Of a stretch of 64,000 nucleotides of DNA, positions 53,433 to 64,000 are shown in pieces (the stretch's first letter is position 1; each line of letters begins with the position of its first letter). Source of the stretch: Ambrosia x helenae (taxonomy: Eukaryota; Streptophyta; Magnoliopsida; Asterales; Asteraceae); the NCBI GenBank assembly GCA_030844895.1, contig CM061226.1:114128574-114192573 (forward strand). Direction: 5' to 3'. The notes beneath the pieces are model-generated. The model saw only the letters and a program-made list of their open reading frames with translations. It searched no databases and was not told where the DNA came from. The position numbers and the translations under genes are program-made.

Positions 53433-54244
53433 TCACACCCTAGTGCACCAAAAAAAAAAAATAAAAAAAAAAAAATAAAATAAAATTGATGTGAAACAAG
53501 GAATATCTATTGTTAAACATGTCATGCAAATGATACTTGTTTCGTGATGAAAATTTGAGCTACTGAAAACAAAAATTTGAGCCATAGGTAAACATGGTGT
53601 GGTAGTAAGACGTTTTTCATCTATCTAAGAGGTGGAGAGTTCAAATTCTTAAGGTGCATGTTTGTGGTGTATTTATCCTAGAAAATATAGGAGTTAAATA
53701 AAAAATAAATAAAGAATAGGTAACTGATCACGTACTCTTGGTAAGAGATTTTGATGCCTCCGGCTCTTGAATCCGCGATGGTAGAAAAGGCTTCATGTGA
53801 CAGGTCAAGGTCGCCCTTGCAGCCAGGAGGTGGGCAGAAATCGGTGATCATTACAGTCACTGTGGGGGTGTCCGTACAAGGGTGTGGTACACCCTGGTTG
53901 GTTGCACCTGTACATGTAACCTGGAAGTTTTTCCCACAAGCAGCTCCACCTTGCCATAAATCTTGATTTGCAGCTGCTATCATAACTCCTTGATCTTGAA
54001 ATCCATAGCAAGCTGATGCTGTAATGATAATGTAAACATGTTATGATGATCACTTAATATATAAGAGGATAAAATGTTGTATATAATATTTATTAATTAT
54101 GTGTGTGTGATCAGTGCGCAATAGTGTATATGGATTACGCAAGTATGGAGGGGCATTGATGGTTCCAATCCCACTTTCAGACGACCCAAAACATAAAAGG
54201 CTCATAGCTATGAGAATGCTAGCGTATATTCTTATGGATGCCAT
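53433..54244 (-). CDS. EG45-like domain protein (plant natriuretic peptide/p12 type), copy 1, 131 aa
   Basis: Minus-strand exons 54244-54139, 54018-53736 and 53439-53433 join in phase with GT-AG sites to 131 codons plus TGA, the usual family length. The signal peptide is MASIRIYASILIAMSLLCFG. The mature part includes GTINAPPYLPSACYGFQDQG, DLWQGGAACGKNFQVTCTG, VTVMITDFCPPPGCKGDLDL and SHEAFSTIADSRAGGIKISY, ending QEV. It is the six-cysteine double-psi beta-barrel of expansin domain 1 without the wall-binding domain. Family members are secreted apoplastic proteins; some (PNP) affect water and ion movement, others are blight-associated p12. The exact role here is unknown. The last exon is only seven bases, so the 3' end rests on phase and family ending. 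An identical copy lies 8.06 kb downstream. Confidence 0.85.
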
Positions 54245-55985
54245 TGAAGTTCAAAGGCTGATTAAAAGTATGGAAATAGGTAAAGGATTAGAGAGAGCTT
54301 TAGAGACTAAGCTTGTGATATTTTGAGTGAAAGAGACGGTTATTTATACTATATCAGGATGTGCATCTCATATCAAGTTGATTATTGGAATAATATCCCA
54401 AAACAAACATGCGGCAACTGGTTACATTGTGGTTCACAAAGATATTCTCTGAAGAGCCAAAGAAAAGGAAGATTTTTAATAATTTGTATTTTGCCATAAA
54501 GGAAACAAACAAACAAACTGCAGGCCTATAAGATGATTTGTAAACAATGAAATCAGTTTACGCATTAACTTGTTCTTTTGTCCTGAAAACTCCATGAAAT
54601 TTATTTCTTTTTGTATTTCGAGAGGTTTTGTTTTTTTTTTCTTTTCTTTTCTATGTGGTCTAGGAGATTGATAAGCTTTTCTACAAGGTTTTTGAAACAT
54701 GTTTGGTTTCTCGGTCGTTTGCTACACAGGGTAGCAAACTAATGCAAGAAATCCTTATTTTGAATATAAGTTAGACCCTTTGCGTGAGTTCGATACCGTG
54801 TGTAAAATTAGGCATGTTTCAAAAACCTCTCTTGGTAATTATCCTAGATCACCAATTAATAAAAAATGTTATATTTTCATTTATTATTATGGTAGATGCT
54901 TGTGTAACATAAATTACTGAAACTTAATCTTTCTTACCCTTTTTCCATGCTAATTTCTTTTTTGGCTTGTCAAAATGTTTCATATATATGGTGCCACATT
55001 ATTACATATTCCAACCATTGTCAATGATATTCTAAACCACGTGAGTCGATACATTGTGTCAAGTTGATAGGTTTCGGGATTGCAGATTGAATTCTTTAAT
55101 CCTAACCCAACCCGTATATTTATATGTGACATGCCGTCTCAGACCCACCTAAAACTGTGTCGTGTTTTAGGTCGATCCACTTATATTTATATGTGACGCT
55201 TGGTACGTGTCAAACCTAGATGTTGAGTTTTGGGTGAACCGTTTTTATGTTCTTTGTAAATTTGAGTAATACCTAGTGATTTAGTAACAATTTAAAAAAT
55301 TTGACTTAATGAAACCTTTTGTAAATAGTGCCATTTTAATTGTTTATTGTTTCTTTATTTCTCATTCCAAATTAACAAACTTGAGTTTGTATATAGGATA
55401 TTGAATTTTAATAATCCAAACTTTGACAAATTGATCAACATTAATCTGAACTTAAGAAATTCCCTCTGATAATGTCAGCTTGTAAGCTATTTTTCTCTGC
55501 AAAACCTTTTCAAACTAGGGTATAACTTTATGTTAACGTGGCAGCTAACGTGAAAAATGATGTGGAACTTTTTAACTCTGTTTATTTAGCCCTACCACCA
55601 CATTTGCTACAACCACTACTAGAGGCGAATTTAGGCTTAACCGTTGGGTTCCTGAAGACCCACTCAGTTTCAAAATTATAGTGTTAATGTATATATAAAA
55701 CTAGAAAGGAACCCATGAGAAAAACATTAAGGAACCCATTTGTAAAGATATAAAGTGCTCTAGTGGTTGAAACCCTTTATAATACTCAAGAGGTTCTTTG
55801 TTCGAACCTTGAGACACACATTCTTTTTATTTTTCGTTTCTATTTTATTTTATTTTATTTTATTTTATGCAAAACTTAGGGTTTGTTTGAGACAAGCCTA
55901 ACTCCTCTCCTCCAAACAAACACTACACCTACGTACACCTTGCTCTCCTCTCTATTTGATCACAAAATATCTTCATTTCCTATTT
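54245..55985. other. Upstream flank of EG45-like copy 1, inside the segmental duplication
   Basis: 54245-54330 would hold the promoter; TATTTATACTATATC (54340-54354) is a possible TATA region on the opposite reading. A tRNA-like stretch (55750-55815, GTGCTCTAGTGGTTGAAACC, GTTCGAACCTTGAG) looks like a SINE remnant, followed by a (TTTTA)n tract (55845-55868). The whole block recurs at 62305-64000. Confidence 0.5.
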
Positions 55986-56009
55986 TGAAGTGTTCTGATT
56001 GTTATTTCA

Positions 56010-56225
56010 TCTGAAGATGTTGTCAAGTTATATGGCAAAGTTTACTTGCGTAGGCCAACGAAGAAGGACATTGAAAAGCTCTACGCACACCATGCAGAGA
56101 GACGCGGCTTTCCTGGCATGCTTGGAAGCATCGATTGTACGCATTGGCTATGGCGTAATTGCCCCACTGTATGGAAAGGGCGGTTTACGCGGGCTGACGT
56201 GGGAGAGCCGTCAATTATTCTAGGA
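56010..56225 (+). pseudogene. PIF/Harbinger transposase fragment
   Basis: The frame LYGKVYLRRPTKKDIEKLYA, HHAERRGFPGMLGSIDCTHW, LWRNCPTVWKGRFTRADVGE, PSIIL matches the start of the DDE domain of plant PIF/Harbinger (ALP1-like) transposases; the D of GSIDCTHW is the first catalytic acid. Homology stops at about 56222, after which the reading is unrelated, so the second D and the E are missing. No terminal repeats found. Confidence 0.85.
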
Positions 56226-56337
56226 TTTGTTTGCTCACAAGTGATCCATCACTATCAAAGAATGAGGATAAACCCCATGTTTATCAATCGGCCGAAGCCA
56301 CCCAAGGAGTGCAAGATCATGATTAGTTGTCAACTTA

Positions 56338-58363
56338 CACCTTTTTTCATACCAAAACAACAATGACACATTCCCTTCCTATGTCAACCCCTAGCTAAAT
56401 AAGAAAGCTATGGATGGAAGCATGGAAGACATGGCATAAGACCTTACACCCTTTGATGATTAGAATTAAGAAACATAACCTTCTACAAGGTGATAAACTT
56501 TGCCACAAATGTTCTTGTCACTACATATACATCGGCCTATATAAGGAGGAACAAACCATTCCAATTCTCACACCAAAACACCTTCATCCTCTCACTAGAA
56601 CTCTCGGCCCTTTGACATTCTAAACCAAAATCACCATCAAGCTATCAAGTCACCAGCACCAAGCCAAAGAAGGTCTCAAGAATTACACTATCTCGAGTCA
56701 CACCTAAGTAAGTTACTTTCTATCCTATCTATCGGCCCTATTGTGAACCGAGGCAAAACCTTTCTACCTTGCTTAATCAACCAACAACCAAACCTAGTCT
56801 AATGCTATTAATCGGATAATATTGGTAACATGATTAAATTTCACGATTACAAGCTAAAGTTAGGAACACTATGCACATACTAATCCACTTATACATAATC
56901 GGCTATTTGGTGATCACATTGCCGAGGAACATTACTTGATTGATAATAATCGGCTTTGATGAACAGAGAAATATTTTCGGATCAAAACCTCACCTAAAAT
57001 CACCCATTAGAAACCGGGTTTTATAACAAAAACTTGTTTAGTTTATGTTTCAATATAAGGGTCCATGATCGAGGTGTTACAATCAACTTTCATCACAATC
57101 ACACACTAACACACATTGTAATGGATCGATGGTACCTTGACAAGCTAAGATCAATGGATTTTAATCCTCTAAAGGATGAAATTTCAATGCCATGACATGA
57201 GCTAGGTCCGGCCATCACTTGTTAACACATGTTAGTAAGACTAAAACACATGTTAACGCTAGCTTTGATGCACTAAAGGGCTAAACACATGTTAAGGAAC
57301 CCGTTTTTATTATAAATCCGCCACACATGGTAGATTGGGGACAACATATGGCCCATGACAATGCATGAGGCCCATATGGGTCCACTCCACATAACAATCC
57401 ACGATATAGCTCTACGTACACAAGAACATTATCCACACCTATTAATGCTATGGTTCACAACAACGGGTGCCCAACTTGTATGATAAACAAGAACGAATAA
57501 CTTACTATGTCCCTAATAATCATAGGGCAATCACTGTTTGGACGATAGTTGCTTCACATTTCAACTCCACTATACCACATACCACTATCAGGTGAGTTTT
57601 CACGGCCCATTTTACTATTATTTCATTTTTGGGGGAATAAACATGCAATAACTAGTACAATATCATTTGGTGTGTATATTCTATCGTGAGTACCATGTGG
57701 AACATGAGACATTCGGTTCATGAGATCTCAATAATCCTTGTCTTTACATTACACTGTAACCATTAGCTATCGAAAGCCATGGAACACTTTAATAGATCTA
57801 TTGGGTTGACACCCCCACTCTTGGTTAGTCGCTCTAACTAGTTGCATACAAAAGAATGTTAGTATTTTACTATACATACATTGTCTTTAGGGTACAATGC
57901 ACGAGGCACAATACTCAAGAGGTTTGCTTATGAGACTCATGGTTTGCACAGTAATCATTTGCTTAGCTAGCCTATGATTCGTCATATACGAATTACACGA
58001 ATGTTTTACTTGTTACATTTCAAACCTATGAACTCACCAATATTATTGTTGACAAATATTTTATGCATGTTTTTCAGGTAATTGATGGCGAGCAGCAAAG
58101 GTTTGAGAGAGGGGTTCGAGCATGCACTAGGTGGTACAACTACAAAATGGGTTTTGTCGGTCTCGTAATGTTATAGTTTTAATTTCATGAATTTTAGACA
58201 ATTTCCTAGCTTCAAAACAATGTTATTATGGTTTGAATAAATCTTATGACAATATCCATCCCTTGATGGCACTTTTTAAATAAATTTGTGTGTTGCTTGA
58301 ACCTTGTGCTTGAAAACCTTTCGAGGTCGCATCCCCGTGTTTCCGCCTTGGCGGGGTGTGACA
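56338..58363 (+). repeat. Long LTR (about 2 kb) of a Ty3/gypsy-type element with primer-binding site
   Basis: Starts TGTCAACTTACACC (56338) and ends GGCGGGGTGTGACA (58363), giving TGTCA...TGACA ends. It is followed two bases later by TTGATATCAGAGC (58366-58378), one mismatch from the tRNA-Met primer site. CGGCCTATATAAGGAGG (56533-56549) is a good LTR TATA box. No partner LTR in the window. Confidence 0.65.
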
Positions 58364-58379
58364 GATTGATATCAGAGCA

Positions 58380-58802
58380 TAAGGTTATAGCGAACTAAGA
58401 TTTTTTTGAGTCAACTATAACCCAAATTATTTTTGAAACGTTTTCACAAAGTACCATACTGCCTCGCCTTGCACCTCTCAAATCTCAAGCTTCTCCACGA
58501 TGACACATGGGTATAGTAGTTCATTTATTTACATACATGTTCATTTACATATATGCATGTGTATGTCAGGATCATGGCCATTACCGTTGACCTCACTATT
58601 CTATCCTACTCTGAGCCTGACTACTTGGTGGATGACACACCAAAGGAGGACCTTCCACTCACCCAGACTGCCCATGTCCCTTACGAGAGACCCCGACTTC
58701 CCCATCATGGAAGAGGTTGGATCTCGGATTCTGAGATGGACATAGACCCGGCACCCATAGTAAGGCGTACCTCAGATGATGACATAGACGTCTTGGTATA
58801 GG
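58380..58802 (+). pseudogene. Start of gypsy-like internal region
   Basis: After the primer-binding site, a frame at 58553-58801 reads MHVYVRIMAITVDLTILSYS, EPDYLVDDTPKEDLPLTQTA, then an acidic stretch with DSEMDIDPAPIVRRTSDDD. It may be the 5' part of a gag product or an unrelated short frame. No zinc knuckle or protease follows. Confidence 0.35.
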
Positions 58803-59191
58803 CCAAAGTAGGTGTGTCGGGTTGTTTATGCGTAAAAATGAATGGTTTTTTTTATTATATGCTTCCAATCCCAAGTTTACGTACTCTCCTACACGAGTGA
58901 TTGTTACCACGAGTGTTGGTCAAACAAATAGGCGAAGGCGAAATACTACCAACTAAATTAACTCCACGGAGCGTGAACGAATTCTACTTGGTTGCATAAC
59001 AGGTTGTTAGTAAAGATAACTAAATTAAGTTTGGCAATTAATCAGGTTAATTACACGAAATGACAAGGCACACAACGTGCCCCCGATAAACACACTAGTT
59101 AAGATTGATAGATGGAAAGAGCTTGCCTCCCTAATATTTTAATTTTTTTATTCACAATTGTATTTGCCCGTAGGTATCAACAATTGATTTA
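58803..59191. other. Unassigned AT-rich sequence
   Basis: No coding or repeat structure recognised. Ends with the TTA target (59189-59191) of the next MITE. Confidence 0.35.
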
Positions 59192-59389
59192 GAGGGTGTT
59201 TGGGGTTGAGTTTTGAAATGGATTTTTAGATTATTGCATTTTGAAAACGCAAATAATCAGTTTTTAGTGTCTGCGGCTGAGTTTTGAAATGGATTTTTAG
59301 GATACCAAAAGCAATAATCTAAAAACAGCTCCACCCCTACTGCAGCAAAATGCATAATCAGTTTTCAACAAGCAATGCCAAACACCCTC
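59192..59389. mobile_element. Tourist-like MITE (198 bp) with TTA target duplication
   Basis: Starts GAGGGTGTTTGGGGTTGAG, ends GCCAAACACCCTC, flanked by TTA (59189-59191 and 59390-59392). Interior repeats TTTTGAAATGGATTTTTAG twice. 3-bp TTA target and GGGTGTTTGG terminus fit PIF/Harbinger MITEs. Confidence 0.85.
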
Positions 59390-59604
59390 TTAGTTTTGGT
59401 GAGGTAGCTTATATAATGGTCGTGGGTAGCTTCAATGTATTAGGAACACTCGCCACTCGCGTTTATAGTTATCATTCATTTACATTTACATGTCACAAAT
59501 TTTATGTTTCCATGAGTTTTGTCATACAAAGTGGAGGTAAAGATTTATAACATCTTGGAATCATGATCACATGCCATGGAGTTAAGTTACAAGATACGAA
59601 GAAG

Positions 59605-60430
59605 AGGTAAACATTAAGCAACCTGAAGGCTTTAAACCTGAAGGTCAAGAACATCTAGTCCACAAGTTAAAGAAATCCATATACCGTTTAAAACAAGCCT
59701 CACGTCAATGGTACTTAAAATTTGATGAAGTCGTAAAGAATAATGGTTTCATGAAGAAACAAGTCGATCAATGCACCTACCTTAAGATGAGCGGGAGTAA
59801 TTTTACTATTCTTGTCCTTTACATTGATGCTATTTTACTGGCAAGCAATAGCTTAGATATGTTGCATGAGTCGAAGCGATTATTTTCGTCTAATTTTGAC
59901 ATGAAGGATCTCGGAGAAGCCTCTTAAGTTATAGGCATCAAAATACACTGAGACATACGCAAAGGGATTTTAGGTTTGTCCCAAAGGGCCTACATTGATC
60001 ATGTTCTCACACGTTGTAACATGCAACATTGTAAACCTACTCCAGCTCGGTAGCTAAGGGAGATGTCTTCGGGTTGTTCCAAAGTCCGAAAACAAAAGCG
60101 GAGAAAGAACAAATGAGAATGATACCTTATGCCTTAGTAGTCGGTAGCCTTGCTTATGCTCAAGTCTGTACGCGTCCAGATATCGCTTATGTCACCGGAA
60201 GCTAGGCCGTTACTTAACTAATCCTGGCCATGATCATTGGAAACCAGCTAAGAAGGTGTTAAGATAAACTACAAGGGACGAAAGACTATAAATTGACTTA
60301 CATAGTTGTGTATAACGCTACTTGTCATGGAATGTTGATTAGGAATCTCATTACTGGAATCAAAATTGTTAATTCCATCTCTATTCCATTGAAGCTTTAC
60401 TGTGATAACTCAGCCACCGTTAGTTTCTCG
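59605..60430 (+). pseudogene. Ty1/copia reverse transcriptase and RNase H, degraded
   Basis: EEVNIKQPEGFKPEGQEHL, VHKLKKSIYRLKQASRQWYL, KFDEVVKNNGFMKKQVDQC, then ILVLYIDAILLASNSLDML, NFDMKDLGEAS and a stop, followed by copia-like LGLSQRAYIDHVLTRCNM with many breaks. The catalytic YVDD is YIDA here, a loss of one catalytic Asp. From 60303 the sequence is a copy of 51903 onward, but is cut at about 60428 and fused to LTR sequence. Confidence 0.85.
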
Positions 60431-61080
60431 AAAAAATATACGTGACGCCTTGTATATTTATCGATAGCCTTTATAATCATTTATATTATGATTGATCAAT
60501 TGCTAAAATACTCTAAGCCCATAACTGATTTGCCTTTGATAGACGTACTTATCATTAGTTGGGCCTAACTAGAGTGTCCCCTGGGTATGTATAAATAGGG
60601 AGAGATAACTAGGGATTAAGGGTTACACAACATTATCAACATAACACCATAAAGTTTCGGCCCTCCCCACTCTCTCCATAACCGATCCTGTGAAGGATCA
60701 TTAGCCATCATAACTGCATACCCTAAAGGGAACTTGAACACACTGACGATCATGTCGACCACAACGCTCTCAACATCAGTAGCAGGTCTCACGAATCTTT
60801 GAGGTACATGTTTAGTTGTTTTCCATTACATACTAACAAAATTGACTAAACAATCCACATGTAAGCTACTAGCGAATTCCATTGGTAAACAAACTACCCT
60901 CTGTTTTGATCTTATCTACCGTTCGAAGACCTACTATAGTAAAACCCCTGACTCAACCTAGAAAAATTTTGCTGACTTCAACCCAAGACCTCCATATTGG
61001 AAGGTCATCGGCTTTCTTGGTTATACTACCAACTTCTATTATTAAGTTGTATATATATAAATCATGAAAGTATCATTAAT
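60431..61080 (+). repeat. LTR of the second copia copy, 5' end lost
   Basis: AAAATATACGTGACGCCTTG joins RNase H sequence (AGTTTCTCG) directly to LTR sequence, so the first bases of the LTR and the end of the polyprotein are deleted. It otherwise follows 52560-53130 and retains segments that the first copy has lost (60474-60541). Confidence 0.7.
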
Positions 61081-61495
61081 AAAATTTTGTTGAGGTCACA
61101 TTTCAGATTTTTAAATATTAGGCTGGCCAAGACTCACGAGGTGATTCAATCACAATTCAGGAACATTTAATAAGTCTAACAATAAGGTTATTATATATCC
61201 TTTCACATGGCACGATTAATATCATGTTTTCATCAGCTATTCGGCTTGTCATACAATTTAAGAGGAGGTCAAGATTTACTTTTATATATGAAGATGCACC
61301 TTGTATTGGATTCATGATATAACAACTAACGTACAACAACAACAACAACAAAAAAAAAAAAAAAGAGAATACACTAAACATCAAAGCAAAATGAAAATTA
61401 AAAGTTGATATGATTGGAAATGCCTCTTGGGCCTGGCCTGTAGAGTCATTAAAGATCTTCTTTGAATCGAATGCAACCTCGGTGGTACTTCTTCT

Positions 61496-62304
61496 TCACA
61501 CCCTAGTGCACCAAAAAAAAATAAAAAAAATAAAATAAAATAAAATTGATGTGAAACAAGGAATATCTATTGTTAAACATGTCATGCAAATGATACTTGT
61601 TTCGTGATGAAAATTTGAGCTACTGAAAACAAAAATTTGAGCCATAGGTAAACATGGTGTGGTAGTAAGACGTTTTTCATCTATCTAAGAGGTGGAGAGT
61701 TCAAATTCTTAAGGTGCATGTTTGTGGTGTATTTATCCTAGAAAATATAGGAGTTAAATAAAAAATAAATAAAGAATAGGTAACTGATCACGTACTCTTG
61801 GTAAGAGATTTTGATGCCTCCGGCTCTTGAATCCGCGATGGTAGAAAAGGCTTCATGTGACAGGTCAAGGTCGCCCTTGCAGCCAGGAGGTGGGCAGAAA
61901 TCGGTGATCATTACAGTCACTGTGGGGGTGTCCGTACAAGGGTGTGGTACACCCTGGTTGGTTGCACCTGTACATGTAACCTGGAAGTTTTTCCCACAAG
62001 CAGCTCCACCTTGCCATAAATCTTGATTTGCAGCTGCTATCATAACTCCTTGATCTTGAAATCCATAGCAAGCTGATGCTGTAATGATAATGTAAACATG
62101 TTATGATGATCACTTAATATATAAGAGGATAAAATGTTGTATATAATATTTATTAATTATGTGTGTGTGATCAGTGCGCAATAGTGTATATGGATTACGC
62201 AAGTATGGAGGGGCATTGATGGTTCCAATCCCACTTTCAGACGACCCAAAACATAAAAGGCTCATAGCTATGAGAATGCTAGCGTATATTCTTATGGATG
62301 CCAT
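61496..62304 (-). CDS. EG45-like domain protein (plant natriuretic peptide/p12 type), copy 2, 131 aa
   Basis: Minus-strand exons 62304-62199, 62078-61796 and 61502-61496 give a product identical to copy 1: signal peptide MASIRIYASILIAMSLLCFG, six cysteines, and the SACYGFQDQG and DFCPPPGCKGDLDL motifs. Exons, splice sites and intron 1 are unchanged from copy 1; intron 2 (61503-61795) differs in length only at an A-rich tract (61514-61540). The promoter is shared with copy 1, so both copies could be expressed alike. If they are truly tandem, this doubles the dose of a secreted apoplastic protein. Confidence 0.85.
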
Positions 62305-64000
62305 TGAAGTTCAAAGGCTGATTAAAAGTATGGAAATAGGTAAAGGATTAGAGAGAGCTTTAGAGACTAAGCTTGTGATATTTTGAGTGAAAGAGACGGT
62401 TATTTATACTATATCAGGATGTGCATCTCATATCAAGTTGATTATTGGAATAATATCCCAAAACAAACATGCGGCAACTGGTTACATTGTGGTTCACAAA
62501 GATATTCTCTGAAGAGCCAAAGAAAAGGAAGATTTTTAATAATTTGTATTTTGCCATAAAGGAAACAAACAAACAAACTGCAGGCCTATAAGATGATTTG
62601 TAAACAATGAAATCAGTTTACGCATTAACTTGTTCTTTTGTCCTGAAAACTCCATGAAATTTATTTCTTTTTGTATTTCGAGAGGTTTTGTTTTTTTTTT
62701 CTTTTCTTTTCTATGTGGTCTAGGAGATTGATAAGCTTTTCTACAAGGTTTTTGAAACATGTTTGGTTTCTCGGTCGTTTGCTACACAGGGTAGCAAACT
62801 AATGCAAGAAATCCTTATTTTGAATATAAGTTAGACCCTTTGCGTGAGTTCGATACCGTGTGTAAAATTAGGCATGTTTCAAAAACCTCTCTTGGTAATT
62901 ATCCTAGATCACCAATTAATAAAAAATGTTATATTTTCATTTATTATTATGGTAGATGCTTGTGTAACATAAATTACTGAAACTTAATCTTTCTTACCCT
63001 TTTTCCATGCTAATTTCTTTTTTGGCTTGTCAAAATGTTTCATATATATGGTGCCACATTATTACATATTCCAACCATTGTCAATGATATTCTAAACCAC
63101 GTGAGTCGATGCATTGTGTCAAGTTGATAGGTTTCGGGATTGCAGATTGAATTCTTTAATCCTAACCCAACCTGTATATTTATATGTGACATGCCGTCTC
63201 AGACCCACCTAAAACTGTGTCGTGTTTTAGGTCGATCCACTTATATTTATATGTGACGCTTGGTACGTGTCAAACCTAAATGTTGAGTTTTGGGTGAACC
63301 GTTTTTATGTTCTTTGTAAATTTGAGTAATACCTAGTGATTTACTAACAATTTAAAAAATTTGACTTAATGAAACCTTTTGTAAATAGTACCATTTTAAT
63401 TGTTTATTGTTTCTTTATTTCTCATTCCAAATTAACAAACTTGAGTTTGTATATAGGATATTGAATTTTAATAATCCAAACTTTGACAAATTGATCAACA
63501 TTAATCCGAACTTAAGAAATTCCCTCTGATAATGTCAGCTTGTAAGCTATTTTTCTCTGCAAAACCTTTTCAAACTAGGGTATAACTTTATGTTAACGTG
63601 GTAGCTAACGTGAAAAATGATGTGGAACTTTTTAACTCTGTTTATTTAGCCCTACCACCACATTTGCTACAACCACTACCAGAGGCGGATTTAGGCTTAA
63701 CCGTTGGGTTCCTGAAGACCCACTCAGTTTCAAAATTATAGTGTTAATGTATATATAAAACTAGAAAGGAACCCATGAGAAAAACATTAAGGAACCCATT
63801 TGTAAAGATATAAAGTGCTCTAGTGGTTGAAACCCTTTATAATACTCAAGAGGTTCCTTGTTCGAACCTTGAGACACACATTCTTTTTATTTTTCGTTTC
63901 TATTTTATTTTATTTTATTTTATTTTATGCAAAACTTAGGGTTTGTTTGAGACAAACCTAACTCCTCTCCTCAAACAAACACTACACCTACGTACACCTT
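62305..64000. other. Upstream flank of EG45-like copy 2
   Basis: Same content as 54245-55940: tRNA-like stretch at about 63810-63875, (TTTTA)n tract at 63902-63928. No other gene. Confidence 0.5.

Larger units (their letters stand above)
60303..64000. repeat. Second copy of a large segmental duplication (first copy 51903-55978)
   Basis: From the copia tail on, the sequence matches 51903 onward. From 61561 to the window end it matches 53501-55940 at a near-constant offset of 8060, with no difference seen over the EG45-like exons. A few substitutions appear after 63100 (for example ATGCATTG against ATACATTG). The copy continues past the window edge. Confidence 0.92.

Noticed and set aside
53678..53735. 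Continuation of the EG45-like frame past QE into YVISYLFFIYFLF
   Set aside because: It is intron read-through; the donor GTACGT after CAAGA and the acceptor at 53440 give the usual short ending QEV.
53751..54326. Plus-strand frames opposite the EG45-like gene (also at 61811-62386)
   Set aside because: Antisense shadows of the spliced minus-strand exons.

Overview
This window is nuclear DNA of a flowering plant: AT-rich intergenic sequence, small genes split by GT-AG introns, plant-specific protein families, and dense nested transposons. A eudicot is clear. The style of the elements and proteins makes the daisy family (Asteraceae) my best guess, but that is inference. No bacterial, organellar or CRISPR features were seen.

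Layout. 0-3 kb: foldback and MITE debris. 3.2-5.6 kb: an intact five-exon HR-like lesion-inducer gene (+), with a 368-bp tandem duplication in intron 1. 5.8-6.6 kb: a hAT-like foldback element inside the terminus of a Stowaway MITE. 7.0-9.3 kb: a three-exon 2-oxoglutarate/Fe(II) dioxygenase of the ACC-oxidase-homolog type, with elements in both introns and a GC instead of GT donor in intron 2. 9.36-16.19 kb: an LTR retrotransposon with 5-bp target duplications whose interior holds a Helitron 3' end and the C-terminal half of a bZIP transcription factor gene with its introns, itself cut by MITEs and a second Helitron end. 16.2-17.25 kb: a decayed, intron-containing copy of the lesion-inducer gene, split by a GC-rich foldback element and a tRNA-derived SINE with a 14-bp target duplication. 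18-21.4 kb: a Helitron end with a hAT-like element beside it, then a Ty1/copia remnant. 22.5-23.9 kb: an intact single-exon leucine-rich-repeat/extensin gene (-). 26.65-31.01 kb: a 4.36-kb Mutator-like element with about 210-bp terminal inverted repeats and a 9-bp target duplication, carrying a nested Helitron with a RepHel helicase remnant. 31.3-35.5 and 41.0-44.0 kb: two tandem five-exon genes for CDCA7-like CXXC zinc-finger proteins, each with an E2F-type site in its promoter. Between them lie a LINE-type reverse transcriptase C-terminus, a KH-domain gene fragment and a 21-bp minisatellite. 45-51 kb: mostly unrecognised sequence plus a short LTR split by a foldback element. 51.2-64 kb: retroelement wreckage and an almost identical duplication (offset about 8.06 kb) carrying two copies of an EG45-like/plant natriuretic peptide-type gene (-), separated by a Harbinger transposase fragment and a 2-kb LTR with primer-binding site.

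The host genes (HRLI, dioxygenase, LRX, two CDCA7-like, two EG45-like) do not form a pathway. What unifies the window is its architecture: tandem duplication of host genes plus repeated transposon nesting and gene-fragment capture. At least eleven foldback or MITE-like elements can be delimited to the base by exact or one-mismatch 8-bp target duplications. Exon boundaries were deduced by hand from splice consensus, reading phase and family knowledge, and have not been checked against transcripts.
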